Source: Psococerastis gibbosa
Taxonomy: Eukaryota > Arthropoda > Insecta > Psocodea > Psocidae
Assembly (NCBI GenBank): GCA_963971405.1
Contig: OZ020487.1
Span: forward strand, 37,111,039-37,175,038
DNA length: 64,000 nt
Direction of reading: 5' to 3'
Shown here piece after piece: positions 1 to 10,400 of the stretch. The notes beneath the pieces were generated by a model, which did no database searches, was not told where the DNA came from, and was given only the letters and a program-made list of their open reading frames with translations. Each line of letters opens with the position of its first letter. Position 1 is the first letter of the stretch. The position numbers were made by a program, and so were the translations under genes.

Positions 1-480
1 AAGTTAACTTTCTACTTTCAAGTTTATCAATTTTATAACACAGTATGGTAAGATGAAAATTTTATAAATTTCTCAAATTCAAGAAACGCATCACTAATAA
101 TATTTATAACAATAAATATTGCTTTGATTTTGTTCTATGATGATCCTAAAACCGTTCCACAAACGTTGCTACAGTAGTTGAAGACAATTAACTAACATTC
201 AGAAAATATTAATTTTAATTTTGACATTGGAGTCGTGAATTCGTAAAAAGTGCAACAGATCGACAATTTTAGCTAAAAAAATAAGCATTGTCCACTTGTG
301 ACCTTAATGCATTAAATTTGGAATGGAACCGCCGTAAGTTTTGTGTATACAAACACATGCAAAGTAGTTCTATCTGATTTGAAAATGCAGCATAGGGAAT
401 TTACATGGAGAGGCGGGGCTTGTCCCCGACTTGGTAAAGCATTAAGGGATATTTTCATGGACATTTGCAAACTTTTCTGG
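1..480 (+). repeat. Dispersed repeat, family G, copy 1
   Basis: An AT-rich block that recurs almost unchanged at 57865-58350 (same strand) and inverted at 54560-55015. All three share the run from the 'TTTCTACTTTCAAG' start to the 'GCATAGGGAATTTA' region. No coding capacity was recognised. The window begins inside or at the start of the copy, so its left boundary is unknown. It is probably a non-autonomous mobile element. Confidence 0.75.
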
Positions 481-659
481 GCGAACAGTACATTTACATT
501 CAGTAACCCACATAAATGAAATAACCCATTGCAAATGTTTATAGCATGTTAAGACTCTAGCATAACCACACCACTTCTGGATTCAATTTATCATTACTTA
601 TTAATATTAAGTAGCCAGAGTTCCTGTTAGTAATTCACATCAATTAAGAAGCAATTGAA

Positions 660-770
660 AAGAACCGGTCCGAGTTTACTCGAACATGCTTTCCAATTTA
701 TCAAAATTAGTAGATAGAGAAAATGAGTAATTTCATGGTAAATAATTTTCCTATGGTTAAATTTCCGATT
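660..770 (+). repeat. Dispersed repeat, family H
   Basis: About 105 bases beginning 'AGAACCGGTCCGAGTTTACT' recur at 24785-24895 with only a few substitutions. Both copies end near 'TTTTCCTATGGTTA'. Nothing coding is seen. A 16-base G run follows at about 774-788. Confidence 0.6.
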
Positions 771-819
771 TCCGGGGGGGGGGGGGGGATTGTCCACCTG
801 ATTTCATTGGAGGCGAGGT

Positions 820-1515
820 AAATTCTAGATAGGTCAGACCAACACATTACCACACAGCAATTCTGGCAGGGCACGCAATGCATTTGAAAGTGAATTTTCT
901 ATCATTTTTTCAAAAAAAAATTTTTTTTTTACAAAACCAAATACTTTTCTGGGAAAGCAACCTGTCCGGTTTCGTTACTCAATTTAACACCTAAAACATA
1001 CCTGAAGGTAGAAATCATAGATAGAAAGGTTTCGCAGAAAAATTATTTTTTAGTCATTTTTCATGAAAATTTAGTTATTTTTATTTTTTTACCCCCAGAA
1101 GCAAACTATCAAGGGGCAAGCGACCCCCCGCATTTTATCAACATTAATAACAACTACAATATATGTGAATTTAAAAGAAATCGTTGGAGCCGTTTTTGGG
1201 AAATAATTTTTTTAGACGGTTTGGAGTTTTTTGAGAATAAAATCCTTAGCCCCCAAATAAAAAAAGTTGTCCCGAGGTATGATTTTTGTGAATCTACATG
1301 CCAAATTTCATGCCAAATTTCATCAAAATCGACCAAGTAGTTTGCCCGGAAATCGACGCACAGACAGACAGACAGACAGACATTTCGTAAAAACCACTTT
1401 TTTGGGTTCCTGGGACCTCAAAACGTGTAAATCCGTTGAAATCTCGGAATCGAAAATTTCGGCCGTCACAAATCTTTCCTTATACTACGTATAAATTGGA
1501 AAGCAATAAAATGTA
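820..1515 (+). repeat. Dispersed repeat, family M, copy 1, with (CAGA)n
   Basis: Contains 'CAAATTTCATCAAAATCGACC', a CAGA microsatellite at about 1361-1381, and a 3' part reading 'CCTCAAAACGTGTAAATC' then 'AAAGCAATAAA'. The same order of blocks occurs at 3720-4865 (interrupted), 43740-44465 (interrupted), inverted at 30420-30790, and as a 3' stub at 50690-50765. Wording of this type is common in 3' untranslated parts of arthropod LINEs, but no reverse transcriptase is attached here, so the class is an inference. Confidence 0.6.
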
Positions 1516-1677
1516 TGTGTAAAATATGGCATAAATCTTGTTTTTAAATAAACTAGACCAACCTTGCCAGAGTTCGAGCTACAAAACGCTCTCATGTAGA
1601 ACACGGAAGGTCTAGCATGTGTGTGACCCATCTATGCTACTCAATAATACTGTGATAGATAGTTTAAGTACACTCAC

Positions 1678-4600
1678 CCAATTAGCTATACCCGCTGATC
1701 CACCAGCTAATACGGTTCTTAACAATCCGATTTCAGACTTCGACGCTCCTTCTGGAGTTAACAGCTAAAAACAAATAGCCTTTTAAACACCCATAAAAAA
1801 TTCAATAATAATAAATTAATATAGTATTTTATGCCATTGTCAGGAACTCAGTAAATAATTTTGAGTCTTTGGCCCATCGACGTCTAAACTGAAGCATGAA
1901 AACCATAAAAAAAACCAAACCCTCTACCCATTGTTGCGGATCACCATTAAAAATAAAAACTTGGTTCAATTGGAATAAACTTTCTCAACAAAAAACGAAA
2001 ACGCGTTGCCGTGTGTAAACACTGGACGAAACTGCCAGCAGTTTCAACTATTGATTATTAACTTCTCCCTGTTTACAATACCATACTTTATCTTTAGTCT
2101 ATGACCATACCGGCATGGCAAGGTACGTTCCACTAAGTAACCCGAGAAAACTACTGAGGCCAATGAAACTAATTTTTATATTTGCTCTAAGAATATAAGC
2201 CTTTAGCTCTCTACCTAGCTGCCCAACTACAACAAACTCACCTCCTGAACCCATTCGTAAGTCATGAAATACATTCCACTGGCTGGTATATCACGCAGTA
2301 GAGTTGCAAATGTTCCTTTAAAGATGCTCCTAATACCCCCTTCTTTATACAGCTGCTTCACAACATCTTTTGGTCCTGAATACCTTTGTACTCCACCTGT
2401 AAAGCAAAATTTAATTCATCAGTAGGGAACATTCGCAAATAATACTTTTGCTTTTGGGGAGTATTCAAAAAAATGTGTATTAAGTTATGTGTATTTAAAA
2501 ATGAATTCCCCCTGATTAAACACTCTCATATTGTTTAATTTATTTATTGGTTTTATAAAATAACACAATACCATTGTAAACTCTTCTCTTACACTCAACC
2601 CTAATCTCAGTTGGGATGGAGCAGCTCCAATATTCGATCCAATAAAAACGGATCGTAGATAAATTGGAGCGTGTAACGCCGAAATACAGATTCAAATTGC
2701 ATAATCAAAATTAACAATTAGATTATTAGTGCGTACTCAGGGCAATTGTTGATCATTCAAACGGTTGGGTCAAATGCTTGAAAAATAATTAAGGGCTCCT
2801 AATCTAAATTACGCTAGTTTAATATAAATGTGGCTCTCTTCATCTTCCCCCTTAGTGTCGCGTGCGCAGCATGGGGGGTCACCTCGAACCTATTTCCTGA
2901 ACTCGCCCCGGTCGGACGTTAACACCTTGAGCACGGCCATTGTTTTCCCTCTTGCTCCAGCGAGTTGTGCAATCCTTTCCTCAAGAGTTGTCCTTGCTCC
3001 TTGGACCCATCGCCATAAATGTGGCTCACGGCAGGAAAATAAGGTTTCACGCAGTATTCACAAAATATTTGCAAATAATTCCTGTATAAAGCCTAATGCA
3101 GAGAGTATACGGTTCTCGTAAAAAATATTTGGATTAGGTATATACTAGTTGCATCTTACCTCCTTGTTGGACTTGTAGCAATGTCTTAATTCTCTCACCC
3201 GGGGCCATAATAGATGTAGTAAAAACGCCAGAAAAGGCACCCGCGGCAAATAGCTGTGGCTTCGTAAGTGGAACGCCTTCATCTTGTGATTTGGAAATTA
3301 ACGACTTACCAACACCAAAACCAAAAAAACTTAATGCAAATATAGGAGCAACTCCTGTCAAAGGTGCGGCCATTCCCTTGTAAAGGCCGCGGAACCCTTC
3401 CTTCTGAATCGTTTTCTTGGCGCAATCAAAAGTGCCATTATAAAGAGGTGACTGTCCCGGTGCTGGAAGGGGCATGGTTTGTAAGCGAACCTATAAAAAT
3501 TATTACATTAAATTCGTTTATAAATCGGTAATTACAGCTACAGAGCGACCTGGCCCTAAAGAACGAAACACCGAGTTTCCACGATTTTACAATTGTGTGG
3601 TTATGCAAGTATTCGAATAATTCGTTGACAGTACCACAGTAACATAAATCAATAAGAATAACTCAAGCAATGAAGTCCTTCCTAGCAATGCCCTGAAGCA
3701 TTGGGACGATTAAATAGTCTAGAACGGACAGACCAATAAATTACAAAACAGTAATAATGCCAGGGTGCGCAATGTATTGAGACATGAATTATCCATAATT
3801 TCTTCAAAAAATATTTTTTTGAACAAAACCAAATTTTTGTTTAGAAAAGCAACCTGTTCGGTTCTGTTTGTTACTCTAATTCAACAGATACATTATTGAG
3901 GCATTTCTCATGTTTTTTTACGACCTGAATCAAACTAATTAATACTGCAGTATATACGTGAATTTAAAAGAAATCGTCGTACCGCAGCCATTTTTGAACA
4001 ATTTTTAGTAGTTTTTGAAGTGGAAACTTCTTTTGGCGCGCTGAGCACTTTAGATGAGGGTAAAAAGGATAATTCAAAACCACCGTGAGATGATCAATAT
4101 AAGAAGACAAGGCATCTAGGGTGTGTTCAATGATAAACGAAAATGCCGCCTTTGAGAAAAATTGCAATGTTAGAAGACTAGGTATGTATAGGGCTAGCGA
4201 ATAGCACAATCTGAACGCATGGCATGTAAACTGGGCGTTGACTAGCCGAGCTGAGGGCCTTGACGCATCGGGTGCAGCATAGATACGATTCTATCACGCG
4301 TGTAACTCTACTGTTCATTTTATTGTAAGATGGACACCGGGTGCATTTAAAACTGTAAATGTTGATGGGACAACACTAGTTGCGGGACGCCGTCTATCCC
4401 ACCTTGGTGGGTCATGGACAAAGATTGATTGATTGATTGATTGAAAGCTTTGATGATTTGCCAATGATTTTGAGTGGGTATTTCAACATAAACTTTAGAG
4501 ACGATAAAAACAAACTATTACTTGAATTTTTACATAATTCATGTTTCCACTGTTTTTTTTGGGGGGGGGGGGGGGTTGTGGTGTTAAACCCCTAAAATTA

Positions 4601-5525
4601 AGTTACCAAAGAATGAAAAAAATATCACTTTACATTATACTATATATATATATATACATTCTAAATTTCATCAAATTCAATCAAGTAGTTAGGCCACTAA
4701 TCGAGTTATTGCCAGACATTTCACTTTTTGGCCCTTTGGGTAGCTGGAACCTCAAAACGTGTAAATCTGTTGGAATGTCGAAATAGATAATTCATTTTCG
4801 ACTATCACAAAGCTTTCTTCGTCAATCGTAATAACGTATTTAAATAAGAAAGCAGTTAACAAGCGACGTCACGCCATGCCCAATAGTTTTTTGTTCAAAG
4901 CGATAGAACTTACTGTATTTATTTCTCATACAATCGGATGCGGATTTAAATATAAAAAAATAACAATGGGTCTTTTAAAATTGTGTAGCGTCTATCACAG
5001 CCATAGGGCATAGTCCATCCCCAGAAAAAGTTTTCATGGCAAAATCTTATTATTTATTTTGGTTGTGGTGGATTTACTGGTAGCTCCCTAACCAAAATAC
5101 TTTAATTTGTGTTTTGAATCCACTCTATTATGGCGGCCATAACTTTCCGATAATGATTATCGGGAAGTTATGGAGTGATCAACCATAGTGTTTTCAAAGT
5201 GTTCAAACATCCTTAGCCTAAGGCTTAACATACCTTGATTGTATCCATAGGGTGTCCTGTCACCACGGTGCAAATACCTAAAAGAGGACAAAAAATTCAA
5301 AGTTATGTCCAATGGTCCCCTATCACACCTCGGATATAGTGAAACTGTTAATGCGAGTTAACCCCTAATAGGCCGTTCCGGATTACATTGGTATGCACGC
5401 TTGTCCATAAGTTGGAATCATCACTTACCACCAAACCCTCCACTCAGGAAGTATTTAATTGGAGAAATATCTGTTGATTGGGATGCATTTTTTGGTTTCT
5501 CTTCACTTTTAGATTGGCCAGTCAT
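1678..5525 (-). CDS. SLC25A20: Mitochondrial carnitine/acylcarnitine carrier protein (SLC25A20-like), 3' part outside the window
   Basis: Inner-membrane antiporter that exchanges acylcarnitine for carnitine, feeding fatty acids into beta-oxidation. Coding exons on the minus strand are 5525-5429, 5277-5234, 3490-3160, 2396-2242 and 1764-1678. Lengths of 97, 44, 331, 155 and 87 bases keep phase and give 238 residues. Start ATG at 5525 opens with [15 protein letters not shown]. Repeat 1 carries the carrier motif [13 protein letters not shown]. Repeat 2 carries [14 protein letters not shown], the PGER form typical of this carrier and not of general SLC25 members. Then come the [13 protein letters not shown] segment and [14 protein letters not shown]. 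The last exon seen ends at AGIANW. The third signature (family PPDVLKSR) and about 60 C-terminal residues are missing, and I see no minus-strand exon for them in 1-1677, so they should lie left of position 1. The family is about 300 residues. Introns hold family M repeats and a TTGA microsatellite near 4427-4444. Confidence 0.94.
3720..4865 (+). repeat. Family M repeat, copy 2, interrupted
   Basis: 3720-4000 matches the front of the 820-1515 repeat ('GACAGACCAATAAATTAC', 'AACCTGTTCGG'). 4530-4865 matches its back ('CCTCAAAACGTGTAAATC', 'AAGAAAGCAGTTAAC'). Between them sits about 500 bases of other sequence ending in a TTGATTGA microsatellite at 4427-4444. A G/T homopolymer run lies at 4553-4575. 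The whole block lies in intron 2 of the carrier gene. Confidence 0.5.
5138..5172. repeat. Short near-perfect palindrome in carrier intron
   Basis: 'CATAACTTTCCGATAATG' followed by 'ATTATCGGGAAGTTATG' can fold into a hairpin of about 16 pairs with one mismatch and almost no loop. It may be the core of a small inverted-repeat element. No function is assigned. Confidence 0.55.
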
Positions 5526-6097
5526 TTTTTTAGTAAAGCTCTATTGTAAAATAATATGAATCAACTGCAAAACAAGTACAAAGTTCACAAATAATCAGGA
5601 AGCAAAATGTTATCTTCACTACTTGAAATGAGCTCAGCTGTTTAGTGTTTACATGGCGCTTTTCCAATTTGTTCCAATTTAGTTGCTGGTAAAATTTATC
5701 ACATCATGTCTATTTGAAACAGATTTTGCGTTTATGCGACAACTAAACTTAAAGTACAAAGTGACCTATGTAAATAAACAAATGTCAGCCGTTTGTATTT
5801 TGTAGGGCTCTATAACATCCTAAACAATATTCATAATTTTTAAATGTTTTAAGCTCTTTTAATATTTATTCTAATAATTCAAAGGTACTTGATTTTTATT
5901 ATTAGGTAAGTGCGGGAAATTCTAATTGAATAAACTACTCAACTTTGGTGATGAATGCACATTTAAGAAGAGCTAAACTAATTTACGGTGGCCATCCATC
6001 ATTCTTCGGAGGGTTTTCATGAACAATGATCTTTAAGAAAATATCACATTATTATTTTATGTATCCAAAACCAACAATAATAAACTATGGTATACGT

Positions 6098-6245
6098 TCT
6101 CGATGTCAACCGGCACCGGCTACAAGTTTACCATTGACGCAATGTTTACCATTGACGCAATGAAACAGGCGAAAGCATGACTTAACCTAGTACGGATACT
6201 AGTTATCAGTTGTATTCATGCCATTTTCAAGCTAGCTAGGGCTAG
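6098..6245 (-). repeat. Family A SINE-like repeat, fragment (copy 1)
   Basis: The part around 'TACGTTCTCGATGTCAACC', 'CACCGGCTACAAG' and 'GAAACAGGCGAAAGCATGAC' matches the copies at 10828-11092 and 31838-32080. Within this copy 'TTTACCATTGACGCAATG' is repeated in tandem. Minus orientation is inferred from the tail of copy 2. Confidence 0.55.
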
Positions 6246-6343
6246 CTTCTGGGCGTCGTCATCAATTTCTGTCGTCTAAAACAAAATAATAGTAAATAAA
6301 TAAAGAACACAATCACCGTATTATCGGGTTCGTCAAAAATACC

Positions 6344-6705
6344 CTAACCGAGTAGGGAACTTGTTCCAACAGTAGCCGACGGACGGCCCCTTGGAAAAAC
6401 CTTTACCTCATCCAGTGTCCTAATCTCTAGGGGTAGTTTGTCAAACAACCGGATCCCCATCTCCCTAGGAGACCTAAGGGTAGCCGTAAGACGACTGCTC
6501 TCCCGGAGGAAGCAGTCCCTATTTCTGGTCCCATAGGTATGGGTATCACCTGATCTGGGGGGCGGGTTTTTGCGCAAGTGCACTAATGTCTCCAAGATAT
6601 ATAGTGTTGGTAGAGTTAGTATACCAAATTCCCTAAATAAGGGCCGGCAAGATACTCTTTGGTCTTTGATACCCGCAATGGTTCTAATAGCCCTCTTTTG
6701 TTAGC
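6344..6705 (-). mobile_element. LINE (non-LTR retrotransposon) ORF2 C-terminal relic
   Basis: The minus strand encodes, after a decayed start near 6705, residues such as KRAIRTIAGIKDQRVSCRPLF, ILTLPTLYILE, TYGTRNRDCFLRE and MGIRLFDKLPLEIRTLDEVK. This order (R-AIR-IAG, L-LPSLYILE, TRNR, G-RL-NKLP-EIR) is the well-known tail downstream of the reverse transcriptase palm in insect jockey-like LINEs. Only about 115 codons remain, with no palm motif, so it is a dead 5'-truncated copy. Confidence 0.75.
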
Positions 6706-7465
6706 GAAAAAAGGAAGTTAGTGGATCCAAGCTTATGGCATGATGTGTTAATTTGGTTTCTCCAATTAAGGTCCTAGTAGAAGGGCGACCCCGAAGTGTG
6801 CGGAGTCTGAATCGGTGAGAAGTGAAAATTCATGTAATTTTTTGGGGGAAAAGGGCCCACAATAGTAGGGGGTCTACGCATTCTGACAGCAGTAAAATTT
6901 AGAATTTTCAGGCTATGACTAAATTGAACCTAAAGGTGGGGCTCGGGGAATCAATATTTTTAAAATAATAGGTACGAAATAGTGGGATTTTCCGTATTTT
7001 TACAAATTGAGGGTACACAAAAAACAAGAGATGTTGAAATATGTTATCTTATGAAAGCAGCCAAAAAGTTTTTAATTGTAATTTAGTTTAAATTTTATTA
7101 CAATTTACAAGGCCAGATTTAAAGAATTTTAGACTTATCAGGAGATGGCCAATTTATGTTTCTAGGAGGGGGCAATGTACCGCTTTTGTGTCAAAGCAAT
7201 TAAACCCTAAACTTTATTGCCTATTAAATTCGTAATTTCTTTTCTAAAATAATTCCCCCTGTAATAGACCCCTAATAATAGACCCCTGCATACGCGCCTG
7301 AAATCAGGTGTTCCGTTCTTAAGTAAAGTAAATATGGTTTATTACCCAATTACGAAGTTGCAATCAGAATAGTAAGAATTTCAATGCCCTAGGCCTACTA
7401 ATTATTAGTAAAAAACTTTAAATTCCCCAACTTTATTAGTGTAGATTTTTTCTTTTTTCTTTTAG

Positions 7466-10400
7466 ATATTTTGAAAATTGAAAATCTTTGGATGATGACC
7501 AGTTTAACTACTCTGCAGCTTAGTAATAACATCATTGACGTAATTCAAAATCTAAACTCTCTAGTCAATCTTCGTAAATTAGATTTATCTTTTAACAAAA
7601 TTTGCAAGATTCAGAATTTGGATGCTCTTGTAAATTTGGAATTACTGAGTCTTTATGAAAATAGAATTTCTCTGCTGGAAAATATGAACAATTTAAATAA
7701 GCTAACAGTTTTTAGTATTGGGAATAATAAATTGGTCGAAAAAAAAAATGTAAGTAAATGCAGGCCAAACAACTGAACTCACTTTTTCCCCTCGCCTTGT
7801 AGCCATTCCTCTTCCAATCTATTTTGATAAGATGATAACACGCTAACTTAAAAGTAAACCTTCTAGCTAGCCTACTGGACGTATTTCTAACGGCTCCCTA
7901 GGGTTGTTGCTCTTATACTTTTAAATGGAAATCGGCCACCCCAACACGTTTTTTGCACTGTCTGATTTCATATGAAATATAAAACCGTAAATGTGATGCC
8001 TTTAAGGAGAAGAAATGCTCTTCCATGTTTAATATATAATATTATGTAGCCGCACGAACACAGTTTTGAAGGCCTGAAAGAAAACAAGGTTAGGATAGGT
8101 CAACGCCTTAAAAAACTGTTAGTGCCGGCCACATATTATGCATTAAAATGTAGTGAAGCATTTCTTCTACTTTATAGTATATCATTTATGCTCTATGATA
8201 TCTTTCGAGAAATTTGACTTTATACTAAAACTTCTAGTGGGGTGTCCGATTGTCTCTGAATTTACAGATTCCTTTAGGCTTCAAGGCAATTTTAAGCATG
8301 CTTTCCACTTCTCCACTAGAAAACAAATTTACATGGCACTATCCGCCTTAAAGTTTTTTTGTTGCTGTTTTCTAGATACTTTATTTACGACGGTTTAAGA
8401 AGCTTCAGTCGTTAAATTTAGCTGGTAATCCAGTATGTAAGGATGAACATTTCTATGCTTTCATTTACGCTTTTCTTCCTCAACTTGTTTACTATGAGTA
8501 CAAGATGATCTCCCAAGGCGTTAGAATGGAAGCAGTTCATATTTTTAGGTAAGCTATTGCTATATTTTCCTATGGCTCTATTTAGAATTACACAATTTTA
8601 ATGTAACGAAAGCATTTCCTCATGAAAAAGTTGACTTGAGCTCTTCGTTAGCCGCATATCACGTTATTATGGTACTGTAAGTGTTTTTTACACCAAAAGG
8701 ATAATTAAATAAATATTCATGTGAAATATGCTGTGTTAAGGCGTAAGCTATTAGCAACTTAAAAAGCATATCAGAGGTGTTAATGGCTACATTTTCCATG
8801 TAGCACTGTGTAGGCTACAGAATAACATACTAAGTTATGAGTAAAAAATCAGATTTAATAATGAAATTATGTAAATTAAAATTTTCCCCTCCTTTTTTAG
8901 AAGTGAATTGATTGCACTTGAGGAAGAAGAATTTAGAAAAATCAGTGATGAAGAATTGATTTTGCGGGACCAGAAAAAAGAGGAGTTGAATAAAGAAGCT
9001 TTTGTCGAGAATCTTGGTGTGGACCAATTGTTTAATGCCATGTTTTTGAGCGATCCTGAAGGAACTATTCTACTGGAAATTGATGAAATTATGGAAATTT
9101 ACAAACAGTATCCTTTTCAATGAATTGAAGCAAATTATTGGGGACGGACAAGGCCAAAATAGAACCTGCAATTTATGCATTTACATGCATTTTATTTATG
9201 TGCATATTGGTTATGGTCGAAGTTTAGTTGGTTACTTCTAAAATGCAATGGACAACGAAAACATTAATAGAAGCCGAGCATTATGCCTCCAAAATGAGCA
9301 AATCAAACGCCCCTCGCTACAATTACTTATTGTTGTTGTACCAAGTCGAATTTCACAAGAAATAATAATTGAGATAATAAAAAATATCATAGGCGTGAGA
9401 AGAAATCATTCTTTACATTTTGGTGTAAGTGACCCCATATCATGCATCAAAATGTAGAGAAACTTTCCTTCTAATACATTTTATATATTTTTTTTAGTTC
9501 TACAATGAATATTTTGTGTGAAATTCGACTTTGTACAAAAAACTAGTAGCTTCCGCTTTGCTCTTAACTACATATTCAATTATATTATTCCATTATTACA
9601 GTGGTAGGGCCAGTTTCACAGAGTGTGAAAAATATCTTTTTTTTTAAATAAAGTTCTAAAGGAACAAAACTTGAGGGTTCCTCTTTGTTTTAGATTTTTG
9701 TTGCATTGTGCAGTAATTGTTCATTATAGTAGGGCTAGTTGTGATAAATTAGCCAACGGCCTTACCATGTTGAATCCATGAGAGCAGAGCATGTTTCAAA
9801 TTGCGGTGAACTTGGGTAGTGTGCACAGCGTTGGCAGGGGAACATGGTGGGACATGATAACGTGCTGAGACTATACCAGTCAGTCCACGTGTCCACGAGT
9901 CCTGGTCACCTCCGATTTAATGGTGTGACTTTACCATGTTTCCCAAGTGGTTCGGAATCCACTATAATCAGGAGGTCCACCCTGTCAGTCTTCTCCCCGA
10001 GGTGAAAAAGTCTGCCCTTAGGTTGCCTCAAGTTAACAAACAGACTCGCTCCCCCCGCCAGGCTGACAGGGTTGCTTAAAAGCAGAAATGCTGAAAGCGG
10101 GCTTGGAAACAACAGTTGTGGTAAATTGGTAGATTGTCGAGATTTCCTTAACGTTTCAAGATACAAAAAAAACTTTTGTTCTGTTACTGAACTACACCAC
10201 GAGTATGCCTTGAAACAGCTTGATGTGAGAAAAACTGAGATTGCAGAATATGAGTCTATGGTCAGACGAGGTGTTGAACAGGTTTACAACGAATCAAGAA
10301 AGTAAGTTTTATACTGAATAAGCGCTTGCAGTCATCCAATACTGAATGTCTGCGCTCACATATTTTTGAGCTTATACAAATCCTGGGATGAATGGATTCA

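Larger units (their letters stand above)
5526..7465. other. Intergenic/5' region between divergent SLC25A20 and DRC3
   Basis: Should hold the promoters of both divergent genes and the missing first coding exon(s) of DRC3. I could not find an exon encoding the expected ~50 N-terminal residues. A good 5' splice-site-like sequence, 'TTATTAG|GTAAGTGCGG', lies at about 5900-5920, but its upstream frame is closed, so it could at most belong to an untranslated exon. Two mobile fragments lie inside: a LINE relic at 6344-6705 and a family A SINE fragment at 6098-6245. Confidence 0.5.

Noticed and set aside
2828..3121. Plus-strand open frame of 97 codons
   Set aside because: Antisense to the carrier intron, no family features, and overlaps no exon signals.
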